Assembly: GCF_030915485.1 (NCBI RefSeq)
Contig: NZ_CP133266.1
Location: 744,001-808,000 of the forward strand
DNA: 64,000 nt
Reading direction: 5' to 3'
DNA from: Neobacillus sp. PS3-40
Lineage (GTDB): Bacteria; Bacillota; Bacilli; Bacillales; Cytobacillaceae
Program-made: the position numbers and the translations under genes
Part shown: in pieces, positions 1 to 8,520 of the stretch
Position numbering within the stretch: position 1 is the first letter of the stretch
Layout: every line of letters begins with the position of its first letter
Notes under the pieces: generated by a model
What the model was told of the DNA's origin: nothing
Seen by the model: the letters and a program-made list of their open reading frames with translations, nothing else
Database searches by the model: none

Positions 1-1659
1 GACCTTTTTACCTTGCTCCAAAAATAGAATGCGATCCATTTTCTCTACACCTATCAAATGATGAGTCACCCAAATAATTGTTTTACCCTTCAATGTTTCA
101 AAAATAGTGGTCAATAGCTTCACTTCTGTTATTGGATCGAGCCCAACGGTCGGTTCATCTATGATAACGATTGGAGTCTTTTGCAATAAAATTCGTGCCA
201 GTGCAATTCTTTGCCGTTCCCCGCCTGAAAAACGTTGCCCTGTTTCATTCATATTCGTATCGTACCCTTTAGGTAAATTGCTGATCATATGATGCAATTG
301 AACCATTTCGGCTACTTCATAAACATCTTCATCTGATGCATTAGGATTACCAAGGCGGATATTGTTCATGACCGTTGTATTAAATAAATATGCTTTCTGA
401 TTGAGGACAGCCATTATTTTTGAAATCGATTCAGATGATGCCAACTCAAACGAATCTTTACCATTTAGTTTAATTTCACCACTACTTGGCACAAGTGCCC
501 CAAGAATTAATTTTAATAGCGTCGATTTCCCAGCACCACTCCGCCCAATAATGGCAATTTTCTCACCTTGCTCAACTTTCAAGCTAAAATCATCTAATAA
601 AGGAGGAGCAGATGAATAGGTAAACGTTAACTGGTTTATTTCAATGGATACTTTGGATTTATCATTTAGTTCGTTCATATCATCTACTTCCCTTAAGATT
701 GGCTGATCATCACCTTTAAAAGCTTTAAGGCGCCTTAATGAATCTCGGTAAGTTGTTGTTTCACTTACCGCTCCTGCTATTGGAAGAAAAGACTCCAACA
801 AAGAAAACATAATAAGACCAAAAGCAGCAATTAACGTTGGTTGTATTCTTCCATCGAGAGTTTGCTCACTAGCCCAATAAAGGGTCATAATAACAACTGA
901 ACCCAAGACCATCTGATTTATCAAATCTCTCCAATTCACAAAAGATCGTTTCTCAATTTCAATAGTCAGAAGTTTTTGTTCCATTTCTTTATATTGTTGA
1001 ATAAAGCCTGAGTATTTCCCACTAAAAATCCAGTCACTACTACCAAAAATAGCATCAGTAAATTGTTGATATAGATGATTTCTTCCCGTCTTCAGCCGTT
1101 CATTTTTCACCTTCATAGAAATGAATGAAAGCAGTGGTCCAACAAAAATTAGCAAACCTATTAAAATGGCCAAAAGAATAGCGAATGGAATGGAAAAAAT
1201 ACCCGTACAAATAATGATTACAGTATAAAGTAGTAGAGAAACAATTGAAGGGAGAAGTGTTTTTAAATAAAAGTCCTGCAAATGTTCAATATCATGGGAA
1301 AGTGTGCCAAGTATATCACCTGTACGAAAATTTGACCTGAGCAACAGTGCTTGCGGCTCAATCATTTTATAAAGCCTAACACGCATTTCAGAAAGAATTT
1401 TCAAAATTAACTGATGACCCGTTAGCCTTTCCACATAGCTAAGCACAGCCCTCCCAATTCCAAAAGCACGAACCCCCACTATTGGTACATAAACCATTAA
1501 AATAGATTCAGGTTGTGTCGCAGCTTTTGAAATTAAATATCCAGATGAGAACATTAATGCGCCTCCGAAGAGAAGTGTTAGCAAACCAAGCAAGATGGAG
1601 AGTGCAAACAGCCAACGATATTGACGTAAATAGGGGGAAATCCATTTATTTTTGCCCAT
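1..1659 (-). CDS. cydC: CydC, ABC transporter subunit of the cysteine/glutathione exporter (3' end outside window)
   Basis: The frame runs from an ATG at 1659 to the window edge, so the C-terminus is missing. It encodes an ABC exporter half: about six membrane helices in the first 300 residues, then an ATPase domain with Walker A GRSGAGKST, signature FSGGERQR, Walker B IVIIDEPTVGLD and an H-loop THH. CydCD exports cysteine/glutathione and is required to assemble cytochrome bd. The start overlaps the cydD stop (TAATG), with a GGAGG ribosome site just upstream. It is the last gene of cydABCD. Assignment as cydC rather than cydD rests on operon order and is firm. Confidence 0.93.
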   Translation of the reverse strand, partial: MGKNKWISPYLRQYRWLFALSILLGLLTLLFGGALMFSSGYLISKAATQPESILMVYVPIVGVRAFGIGRAVLSYVERLTGHQLILKILSEMRVRLYKMIEPQALLLRSNFRTGDILGTLSHDIEHLQDFYLKTLLPSIVSLLLYTVIIICTGIFSIPFAILLAILIGLLIFVGPLLSFISMKVKNERLKTGRNHLYQQFTDAIFGSSDWIFSGKYSGFIQQYKEMEQKLLTIEIEKRSFVNWRDLINQMVLGSVVIMTLYWASEQTLDGRIQPTLIAAFGLIMFSLLESFLPIAGAVSETTTYRDSLRRLKAFKGDDQPILREVDDMNELNDKSKVSIEINQLTFTYSSAPPLLDDFSLKVEQGEKIAIIGRSGAGKSTLLKLILGALVPSSGEIKLNGKDSFELASSESISKIMAVLNQKAYLFNTTVMNNIRLGNPNASDEDVYEVAEMVQLHHMISNLPKGYDTNMNETGQRFSGGERQRIALARILLQKTPIVIIDEPTVGLDPITEVKLLTTIFETLKGKTIIWVTHHLIGVEKMDRILFLEQGKKV

Positions 1660-3374
1660 TAGATTCCCTCCATTTGTGTGTTCGCAAGCTGATAATAACA
1701 ATCCTGCTGTTTCATTAACTCTTCATGTGTTCCAACTTCCATTATTTTACCGTGATTTAGGACAATAATTTGATCCATCTCCAACATCCAATGCAAGCGG
1801 TGTGTGGCAAAGAACACGAGTTTGTCAGTAAACAATTGCATTATTGTTTCTTTTAATTCGAATTCCGTTTCAATATCCAAATGGGCAGTTGGTTCATCTA
1901 GCAAAATCACTGATCGATTTCCCAGAAATGCACGTGCAAGGGCGATCCGTTGTTCTTGTCCACCGCTTAAGGTCCTACCGCCATCACCAATTACTGTATG
2001 AAATTTATGCGGTAACTCGTGGATCACGGTCGTCAGTCCTGCACGATGTGCTGCCTCTTCTACATCTTCATCGGTTGCCTCTGGATGATAAAATCGAATA
2101 TTGTTTAAAACGGTATCATGAAATAAATACGGATGTTGGGGAATATACGTTACTTGCTTTTGCCAGCCTTCATGTGACAGTGATGCAAGCCTCCTGTCAT
2201 CAATCAATATTTCCCCTGACGTAGGTGTTAAAAACCCGCTTAAAAGATCGATTAATGTTGATTTTCCTGCTCCACTTGCGCCGATAATTCCAATTTTTTT
2301 TGAACCTGTAACTGAAAAATGAATATCCTGCAAAACTTGCCCATCACTGTTTGCAAAATTAACACCCATTTCTTTAAGTGTAAGTGTACTTGTTAAATTC
2401 CAGAGTGGAATAGGCTCCTGTTTTTGCTGCAAAGATTCCCTATTAAGGATTTCCTGAATCTTTTTGCCAGCATTTTTACCATCGAGTGTTGCATGGTAAT
2501 CAGCTCCAACTTCTCTAATTGGTAGAAAATACTCCGGGGCAAGGATAAGAATCGTTAGTGCAGAACGCAACTCGATGGTCCCATTAATTAAGCCGACCCC
2601 AAGAAAAACGGCAACAGTCGCAATTGAGAGCATTGTAAAAAAATCTAGTGCAAAGGAAGATAAAAAGGCTATTCTCAATGTTCCCATTGTAGCCTGGCGA
2701 TACCTTTCGCTTACTAATTTAATCTTGGTAATATGCTCATGACTCAGTCCTAAATATTTAAGTGTTTCCAGCCCTCGCAATGAATCAACAAAATGGTTTG
2801 ACAATAACTGGTATGATTCGAATTGTTTATCTGCCTTCGTTTTTGCCGCCATTCCTAGGAGGATCATAAAGATAATAAGGATTGGTAGTGCTAGAAATAA
2901 AATGACAGCAGATCGGATATTTTCAAAAAGTATATAGATACAGACGATTGCAGGTATGAAAGCCATATTCATAAACTTTGGAATAAAAAGCTCAAAATAG
3001 TGACGAAATTTTATTAACCCTTCCATAACCAATGTAACTGTCTGCCCTGAGCCTTCCTCTTTCACAAAGCGTGGCCCAAGTTGGAACAATTTCTGAACCA
3101 ATAAATCCTGATACACTTCGCCCGTTCTAGCAGCGAAATGAAAAGCTATATTCTTTTTTAATATTGTAAGAAATTGCCGAAATACTAGTGATATGAAAAA
3201 AATAACTAATTTTTTTACTACTTTTGCAAACAAATCTCCCCCAAAAAGGGAGGAAATTGCCCCTGCTAAATAATAAGCTTGGGTTATGATCGCAATCCCC
3301 TGTATTACAGTCAAAATAGCAAGGCTAACTATTACTGGTTTAATTCCCTTGTAAGAGAACAGAGATTTTTCCAT
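1659..3374 (-). CDS. cydD: CydD, ABC transporter subunit of the cysteine/glutathione exporter
   Basis: 571 residues, normal for CydD. The N-terminal half carries about six transmembrane helices. The C-terminal ATPase has Walker A GASGAGKST, signature LSGGQEQR and Walker B VILLDEPTAHLD. With CydC it forms the heterodimeric inner-membrane exporter needed for haem insertion into cytochrome bd. Its ATG overlaps the cydB stop (TGATG) and its stop overlaps the cydC start, so all four cyd genes are translationally coupled on one transcript. Confidence 0.95.
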   Translation of the reverse strand: MEKSLFSYKGIKPVIVSLAILTVIQGIAIITQAYYLAGAISSLFGGDLFAKVVKKLVIFFISLVFRQFLTILKKNIAFHFAARTGEVYQDLLVQKLFQLGPRFVKEEGSGQTVTLVMEGLIKFRHYFELFIPKFMNMAFIPAIVCIYILFENIRSAVILFLALPILIIFMILLGMAAKTKADKQFESYQLLSNHFVDSLRGLETLKYLGLSHEHITKIKLVSERYRQATMGTLRIAFLSSFALDFFTMLSIATVAVFLGVGLINGTIELRSALTILILAPEYFLPIREVGADYHATLDGKNAGKKIQEILNRESLQQKQEPIPLWNLTSTLTLKEMGVNFANSDGQVLQDIHFSVTGSKKIGIIGASGAGKSTLIDLLSGFLTPTSGEILIDDRRLASLSHEGWQKQVTYIPQHPYLFHDTVLNNIRFYHPEATDEDVEEAAHRAGLTTVIHELPHKFHTVIGDGGRTLSGGQEQRIALARAFLGNRSVILLDEPTAHLDIETEFELKETIMQLFTDKLVFFATHRLHWMLEMDQIIVLNHGKIMEVGTHEELMKQQDCYYQLANTQMEGI

Positions 3375-4387
3375 CAGTATGTTAAATGCTCCTTATCCGT
3401 AACCCGTTTCCGGAAAATATAGTAACTCCAAATGGTATATCCTAAAATAAATGGTAAAATCGTTAATGCCACTATGGTCATCACCTTAAGGGAATAAGGT
3501 CCACTTGAAGCATTATAGACCGTTAGATCAAATGCTTTATTGATCGAACTAATCATTACCCTTGGGAACAGACCGACAAATATAGCTGATACTGTAAACA
3601 CTAACCCGAGCCCTGACATGGTAAATGACCAACCCTCACGCTTTTTTGAAATGAAAAGGTATGATAATCCATATGCAAGTACGATTAATACAACTATCAC
3701 TAGTTCTGGAATCAGCCGGACTTTAAATATATCTGTGAAAAATACAGATAATGCAACAAAAATAATCAGTGCTCCCAATACTGCGATTACCATTTTCTTT
3801 GCTAGTAATGCTGAACGTTTCCTAATCTCCCCTTCAGTCTTTAAAGCAAGGAAATTTAAGCCATGTAAAAAACATAGTAATGTTATGGTTGCCCCACCCC
3901 AAAGAGAATAAATATTAATATAATCCGAAAATCCAGCTGTCATATTCATATCTTTATGAATGGGCATTCCTTTCAACATACTTGAGAATAAGACGCCTAG
4001 TAAGAATGGTGGCATTAAGCTGCCAAAGAAAACTACCCAGTCCCATATATTTGTCCAGCGTGGATTATCAACCTTCCGTCGAAATTCAAATGAAACCCCA
4101 CGTCCAATCAGAAATAACAGGACAGCAAGCAATGGCAAATAATAGCCACTAAACATCGTAGCATACCATTGTGGGAAAGCAGCAAATATGGCCCCGCCAC
4201 CTGTTAAAAACCAAACTTCATTTGCATCCCAAAACGGTCCGATTGTATTAACCATAATCGACCGTTCAGATTGATTACGGGCAAGGAGACGTGTAGACAT
4301 TCCCACGCCAAAGTCAAAGCCTTCAAGAAAGAAGAAACCGATAAAGAGAACAGCAATTAGAACAAACCATAATTCACTCAATTCCAT
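3374..4387 (-). CDS. cydB: CydB, cytochrome bd ubiquinol/menaquinol oxidase subunit II
   Basis: 338 residues with about eight to nine membrane helices, the usual CydB length. I place the start at the ATG beginning MELSELWFVL, because a GGAAGGTG ribosome site precedes it at the end of cydA. The open frame extends further upstream but would overlap cydA by over 80 bases. The conserved early segment FLEGFDFGVGM and the segment WDANEVWFLTGGGA are typical of CydB. It pairs with CydA to reduce oxygen to water at high affinity without pumping protons. Confidence 0.95.
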   Translation of the reverse strand: MELSELWFVLIAVLFIGFFFLEGFDFGVGMSTRLLARNQSERSIMVNTIGPFWDANEVWFLTGGGAIFAAFPQWYATMFSGYYLPLLAVLLFLIGRGVSFEFRRKVDNPRWTNIWDWVVFFGSLMPPFLLGVLFSSMLKGMPIHKDMNMTAGFSDYINIYSLWGGATITLLCFLHGLNFLALKTEGEIRKRSALLAKKMVIAVLGALIIFVALSVFFTDIFKVRLIPELVIVVLIVLAYGLSYLFISKKREGWSFTMSGLGLVFTVSAIFVGLFPRVMISSINKAFDLTVYNASSGPYSLKVMTIVALTILPFILGYTIWSYYIFRKRVTDKEHLTY

Positions 4388-4388
4388 C

Positions 4389-5795
4389 TTAAACACCTTC
4401 CTTACTGAATGGATCCGTTGATAAAACTGAACTTGAATCATGATGTGTTCCTGGACCCTTTTTAATTTCACGAATCAATAAATAAACCATTACACAAGCA
4501 AGGATAGTAAAGAGTATGAGATACATGATTATTGAAAACAGGACCGTACTAGGTGAAACATTTGGTGAAACAGAATCTGAGGTTGTCATCAAGCCAAAAA
4601 CTGTCCATGGCTGGCGGCCAACTTCTGTCATAATCCATCCAAAGGTATTGGCCAAAAATGGAAATGATATAGCTGGAAGAAGGAATTTCAAGAAAATATG
4701 ACTATGTTCAATGCGATCTTTCCTCCATAAGTACAAACCTATCATTGCAAGTAAAATCATTGCTGAGCCAAAGCCAATCATTAAACGGAAACTCCAGTAC
4801 GTTGTTTTAACTGGAGGGATATAATTTGTGCCCTTGCCTACCTTTGAATCGTATTTCTGTGAATACTCCTTTTGAAGGGATTCCATTCCTTTAAGACTTC
4901 CTTCAAATTTTGAATAGGATAAAAAGCTTAAGGCATACGGAATATTGATTTCAAACTTATTTTCTTTTTTTGCTGAGTCAATAAGTGCAAATGCAGACCA
5001 TGGAGCAGGATCAGGTGTATCCTTCCAAATAGCCTCTGCAGCTGCCATTTTCATTGGCTGAGTTTTTACAAGGTACTGAGCTTGACCATGTCCACTTAAT
5101 GCAGCTCCAAGACTTCCAATTAACCCTATTATCAGGGCGATATTCAAAGATTTTTTATAAAAATCTACATGCCTTTTCTTTATTAAATGAAATGCACTTA
5201 TTCCAGCAACAAAGAATGCACCAGTGCATAGAGCTCCTGTTATAACATGGGGAAATTCTACCCAAACTTGCCGATTCGTGATAAGGGCAAGAAAGTCATT
5301 CATTTGGGCACGTCCATTTTTTATTTCGTATCCAACCGGTACTTGCATAAAGGCGTTTGCTGTTAAAATCCAAAAGCCTGACATAATTGTTCCGATTGAT
5401 ACAAGCCAAATACAGACCAGATGAACCTTTTTGGATAACCGCTCCCATCCAAAAATCCACAGCCCTATAAATGTTGACTCCATAAAAAAGGCTAATAATG
5501 CTTCAATAGCTAGTGGTGCTCCAAAGACATCACCAACAAAACGAGAATAATCAGACCAGTTCATTCCAAATTGAAACTCTTGAATAATTCCTGTCACGAC
5601 ACCAACTGCAAAATTTATTAAGAACAAATGCCCCCAAAATTTTGCCATTTTTTTATAAATCTCTTTTTTCTTCACAACATACAAGGTTTCCATCAAAGCA
5701 ACCATAAAAACCAGTCCAATAGTAAGTGGCACAAAGAAGAAGTGGTAGATGGTTGTTGTTGCAAATTGGATTCTAGCCAACAATACTTGATCCAT
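4389..5795 (-). CDS. cydA: CydA, cytochrome bd oxidase subunit I
   Basis: 468 residues. Visible haem ligands: His18 (IYHFFF) for haem b595/d, His183 (EFPHVI) and the Met of RLMIGFG for haem b558. The acidic pair is in IEALLAFFMES (Glu98, Glu106). The quinol-binding Q-loop is of the short Bacillus type. First gene of cydABCD. A good ribosome site (GGAGGAAATT) precedes the ATG. A TGTGA-N6-TCAC-type palindrome lies 50-65 bases upstream of the start (separate entry), suggesting Fnr- or Rex-type control. No oddities seen. Confidence 0.97.
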   Translation of the reverse strand: MDQVLLARIQFATTTIYHFFFVPLTIGLVFMVALMETLYVVKKKEIYKKMAKFWGHLFLINFAVGVVTGIIQEFQFGMNWSDYSRFVGDVFGAPLAIEALLAFFMESTFIGLWIFGWERLSKKVHLVCIWLVSIGTIMSGFWILTANAFMQVPVGYEIKNGRAQMNDFLALITNRQVWVEFPHVITGALCTGAFFVAGISAFHLIKKRHVDFYKKSLNIALIIGLIGSLGAALSGHGQAQYLVKTQPMKMAAAEAIWKDTPDPAPWSAFALIDSAKKENKFEINIPYALSFLSYSKFEGSLKGMESLQKEYSQKYDSKVGKGTNYIPPVKTTYWSFRLMIGFGSAMILLAMIGLYLWRKDRIEHSHIFLKFLLPAISFPFLANTFGWIMTEVGRQPWTVFGLMTTSDSVSPNVSPSTVLFSIIMYLILFTILACVMVYLLIREIKKGPGTHHDSSSVLSTDPFSKEGV

Positions 5796-5844
5796 TTTTA
5801 ATTTCCTCCTATCCTGTTAAGATATTCCAAATTTCCTAAGAGTA

Positions 5845-5860
5845 AGTGATACTTTTCACA
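5845..5860 (-). promoter_or_regulatory. Candidate Crp/Fnr- or Rex-type operator of cydABCD
   Basis: On the minus strand it reads TGTGAAAAGTATCACT, nine of ten matches to TGTGA-N6-TCACA. Its centre is about 31 bp upstream of a weak -10-like TATCTT (5819-5824), as in class II Fnr promoters. B. subtilis cydA is controlled by Rex, whose operator (TTGTGA-type palindrome) is similar, so the protein that binds is undecided. Confidence 0.5.
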
Positions 5861-6014
5861 GAAGAAATAATAGCAATTTCCACTACGACTAAATTAAATA
5901 TTATAAAGTAATAATTTTTAATTTAGAATTTATATTGATTAGGTCTTATTAATTATAGTATCAAAATTTCTCTCACTATTTAACAAAGAATAAGTCTAAT
6001 TTATGACAAATGAA

Positions 6015-6037
6015 AACCCTCTTAGTTGAAGAGGGTT
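6015..6037 (-). terminator. Hairpin after the 6073-6333 gene
   Basis: AACCCTCTT and AAGAGGGTT form a nine-pair stem with a five-base loop between the end of the small gene at 6073 and the cydA promoter. The T-tract on the minus side is weak. Confidence 0.55.
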
Positions 6038-6072
6038 GATCATTTTTCGTCATGTTCTTGTGGTTATACTCG

Positions 6073-6333
6073 TTAATCCTGAAAATACCATTGTTCTTTC
6101 GGAATTATATTTGACACAGTTAGAATAGAGGAAGGTACTTTTTTTACATTGAAAATAATGGCACCTATCTTTTCATTTATCATTATGAATGCATCACTAT
6201 TTGGGATTGGTAAAAATTTATGACGTCCTTTAAGAAGTGAAAGTAAGATTGCATGCTTTTCCTCTGCATCCGCAGCGATTTGCGGTGTAAATCTTAAAAT
6301 CCAATTCTCCCCATCGATTGAAAATCGGTACAT
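6073..6333 (-). CDS. Hypothetical protein, 86 residues
   Basis: I do not recognise this family. The product is soluble-looking, mixed alpha/beta, begins MYRFSIDGENW and ends EQWYFQD, with no signal peptide, membrane segment or cysteines. The gene stands alone between cspD (divergent) and cydA, with its own hairpin downstream. It uses ATG; a ribosome site (AAAGGGTGAGAG) precedes it. The aromatic-rich ends and the in-frame length make it a believable small gene, but function is unknown. Confidence 0.7.
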   Translation of the reverse strand: MYRFSIDGENWILRFTPQIAADAEEKHAILLSLLKGRHKFLPIPNSDAFIMINEKIGAIIFNVKKVPSSILTVSNIIPKEQWYFQD

Positions 6334-6475
6334 ACTCTCACCCTTTGTATTTAAGATTTTGTTACTAAAGGATATGAATTTGGGGTCTTTTTATGTCAAT
6401 GGTTTTTACTATTCACTTGTTTTTCTAATATTTATAATTCTTTATTTATTTTAAGTGAAATACCGTTTACATTCC

Positions 6476-6504
6476 TTGACTGCCCACTTTCCTTCGTGTA
6501 TATT
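6476..6504 (+). promoter_or_regulatory. SigA-type promoter of the cold-shock gene
   Basis: TTGACT, 17-base spacer, TATATT. The start codon lies about 115 bases downstream, leaving a long 5' leader, as is usual for csp genes. Confidence 0.75.
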
Positions 6505-6527
6505 TAAAGCATTATAATCCAGATTAA

Positions 6528-6591
6528 ATTTGGTAATATTTTACCAAATCTGCATTGTAATAAACTATTTAAATTTGACACAAGTGTGTCA
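6528..6591 (+). promoter_or_regulatory. Structured 5' leader of the cold-shock gene (two hairpins)
   Basis: Two inverted repeats lie in the leader: ATTTGGTAA/TTACCAAAT (6528-6549) and TGACAC-AAGT-GTGTCA (6576-6591). The second ends about 12 bases before the AGGAGG ribosome site (6603-6608). Csp mRNAs are known to be controlled through leader structure; that it happens here is inference. Confidence 0.5.
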
Positions 6592-6618
6592 TGAAAAGGC
6601 TTAGGAGGAATAAGTAAT

Positions 6619-6819
6619 ATGCAAAACGGTAAGGTTAAATGGTTCAACAATGAAAAAGGTTTTGGATTTATTGAAATTGAAGGTGGAGATGACGTATTCG
6701 TACACTTCAGCGCAATTTCAGGTGAAGGATTTAAGTCATTAGAAGAAGGCCAAGAAGTTTCTTTTGAAATCGTTGAAGGAAACCGCGGACCACAAGCAGC
6801 TAACGTTGTAAAACTATAA
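6619..6819 (+). CDS. cspD: Cold-shock protein, CspA/CspD family
   Basis: 66 residues forming one OB-fold cold-shock domain. RNP1 (KGFGFI) and RNP2 (VFVHFS) are intact. It binds single-stranded RNA/DNA and acts as an RNA chaperone. The strong AGGAGG site and monocistronic layout (promoter, leader, gene, terminator) are typical. The symbol cspD is chosen because ypeQ-ypeP follow, as in B. subtilis; sequence alone does not separate the csp paralogues. Confidence 0.96.
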   Translation: MQNGKVKWFNNEKGFGFIEIEGGDDVFVHFSAISGEGFKSLEEGQEVSFEIVEGNRGPQAANVVKL

Positions 6820-6840
6820 TCTTTCTAAATAAAATTCCGA

Positions 6841-6867
6841 AGGCTGACGATAATCGTCAGCCTTTTT
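6841..6867 (+). terminator. Terminator of the cold-shock gene
   Basis: AGGCTGACGA-taa-TCGTCAGCCT stem followed by a T-run. Confidence 0.9.
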
Positions 6868-6875
6868 TAATTAAT

Positions 6876-7039
6876 GGCTATTTTCGCATAGATTGTTGTT
6901 TTTCGTGCCTAGTCTAAAAACCCGAAATAACAATAGTATCGTGCTCTTTTCTTAAAAACTTCCTACGGTTTTTATCGGTAAACTGGAATCCCATTCTAAT
7001 TTAGTTTCTCAACTAGCAACAATGTTTAAGAAAAGAGCC
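6876..7039. mobile_element. 164-bp MITE-like element with terminal inverted repeats
   Basis: The left end GGCTATTTTCGCATAGATTG and the right end (complement GGCTCTTTTCTTAAACATTG, then TTG in both) form a 23-bp imperfect terminal inverted repeat, 17 positions identical. TAAT flanks both sides as a possible target duplication. A second inner arm GCTCTTTTCTTAAA (about 6942-6956) can also pair with the right end. There is no ORF. It fills the gap between the cspD terminator and ypeQ. Confidence 0.65.
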
Positions 7040-7089
7040 TAATAAATAAAATGATCTTTGTGTTACCTGCTATTATAGGAACAATTCCT

Positions 7090-7275
7090 TCAACTTAGCT
7101 TTTTTCCGTATTCTTTGAGCTTCTCACCAACCGTACATTGTGAAATACAAAACCGGTGTGCAAACCTTCGTCCACTTTCCTGTTTTAACTGTATATGTAA
7201 AAAACATCCCTCACAATACTGAACTATTATGGATTCAGCATTCTCAATGAGTTCACGTCTTCTAAGATCCTTCAC
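7090..7275 (-). CDS. ypeQ: YpeQ-like small zinc-finger protein
   Basis: 61 residues, the length of B. subtilis YpeQ (about 60). Four cysteines in the pattern YCEGCFLH...HRFCISQC could bind zinc. It lies just downstream of ypeP on the same strand with a 20-base gap, as in B. subtilis, and is probably co-transcribed. Function unknown. Confidence 0.8.
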   Translation of the reverse strand: MKDLRRRELIENAESIIVQYCEGCFLHIQLKQESGRRFAHRFCISQCTVGEKLKEYGKKLS

Positions 7276-7295
7276 GTGATTTGCACCCCAAATTC

Positions 7296-7952
7296 TTAAA
7301 GTAATTGTGTTTTACTAAAAATTTCTTTTCCCTCTAATGCTTGGCTTGCCAATTTATCAGCTTCCTTATTATCATTTCTAGGAATAGCCGTGTATCTAGG
7401 CACAATGCCTAGAGATTTAATCTTCTCCTCGATTCGATCAAGCCACTTATTAAGCACTTCTTCATAACAAGGCCAATCCCCTTCTAACTGCTTCAAAACG
7501 ACTTGCGAATCACCTTTAATTTCACATGGTAGGTGATGAACTCCCATTTCTTCAAGGATATTTAATGCAAAATAGAGTGCAGCATATTCTGCTTCGTTAT
7601 TTGTTTCCATCTCATCAAAGTGCTCATTGGCACGGATCCTGTATTTCTTTTTCCCTTGTTTGAAATATATAACTGCTCCAAGACCAGCTTGATTTGTTTC
7701 CTTTTGAAAGCCACCATCAAAGTAGACCGTTATTTCGTTTGGATCTTCCTCAATTTCCGTTACAAGTTTTTTCATTTCCTTTAAAGTCCATGATGTTCCT
7801 ATTTCATCGTAAAAGGTAAAATCACTTGCTTTTCCCGATTTTTCAAGTTCTTCTCCCGCCTGAATCGCTATTTCTCCAGAAATTAAGTCAGATGTAAATT
7901 GAATTCTTTCGTTTCCCTTAAGTTTATAGGCCCATTCAAATTTATATTTCAA
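7296..7952 (-). CDS. ypeP: RNase H-like protein YpeP
   Basis: 218 residues. Residues 1-70 are a family-specific N-terminal extension; about 72-205 form an RNase H fold. The acidic residues are in YFDGGF, NNEAEY, KGDSQVV and NKEADKLA, so the DEDD set appears complete. The expected role is cleavage of RNA in RNA:DNA hybrids, but B. subtilis YpeP is poorly characterised. It sits upstream of ypeQ. Confidence 0.85.
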   Translation of the reverse strand: MKYKFEWAYKLKGNERIQFTSDLISGEIAIQAGEELEKSGKASDFTFYDEIGTSWTLKEMKKLVTEIEEDPNEITVYFDGGFQKETNQAGLGAVIYFKQGKKKYRIRANEHFDEMETNNEAEYAALYFALNILEEMGVHHLPCEIKGDSQVVLKQLEGDWPCYEEVLNKWLDRIEEKIKSLGIVPRYTAIPRNDNKEADKLASQALEGKEIFSKTQLL

Positions 7953-8066
7953 TTTTTCAGCCCACCTTTATTTTTTAAGAACTCCATGTTTTATTATTTA
8001 TTGTTATTATGCCCATTTCACGAAAACTGAAAATCAAAATTCTTATTTCACATTAATGTGTTAAAC

Positions 8067-8072
8067 TATAAT
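8067..8072 (+). promoter_or_regulatory. -10 box upstream of ypdQ
   Basis: A perfect TATAAT 35 bases before the ypdQ start; the -35 (TTATTT/TTTCAC area, 8043-8051) is weak. Confidence 0.45.
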
Positions 8073-8106
8073 AAACTTTCACATCTATATCTTGGAGGTA
8101 ACTGGA

Positions 8107-8520
8107 TTGATTGAAGTATATATTGATGGAGCAAGCGCTGGTAATCCTGGACCAAGCGGTGCTGGTATTTTTATTAAAGGACACGGATCAGCTGAAAAAT
8201 ATTCAATTCCACTTGGGATAATGTCCAATCATGAAGCTGAATTTCATTCATTTTTAAAAGCACTCGAAATTTGTTTGGAAAAGAATTATTTAGTCGTGTC
8301 TTTTCGAACTGATTCTGAATTAGTCAACAGAGCTATCGAAAAGGAGTTTGTTAAGAACAAGCAATTTTCTCCTTTACTTATAAAAGCATTAACACTTACA
8401 AAACAATTGAATCTTTTTTTTATGAAATGGATCCCGAGTAGTGAAAACAAGAGCGCCGACGAACTTGCTCGGCAGGCAATTCGAAAAAACGGATTGGAGG
8501 AAGAAGCAACACATGAATAA
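8107..8520 (+). CDS. ypdQ: RNase HI-family protein YpdQ
   Basis: 138 residues from a TTG start. An earlier in-frame TTG at 8092 is unlikely because it overlaps the GGAGG ribosome site (8094-8098) that serves 8107. The RNase H fold is nearly the whole protein. Acidic residues are visible in YIDGASAGNPG, NHEAEF, RTDSELV and KSADELA. The residue set matches active bacterial RNase HI-like proteins. The stop overlaps the start of the downstream transporter (ATGAATAA), so the two are coupled. Confidence 0.85.
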   Translation: MIEVYIDGASAGNPGPSGAGIFIKGHGSAEKYSIPLGIMSNHEAEFHSFLKALEICLEKNYLVVSFRTDSELVNRAIEKEFVKNKQFSPLLIKALTLTKQLNLFFMKWIPSSENKSADELARQAIRKNGLEEEATHE

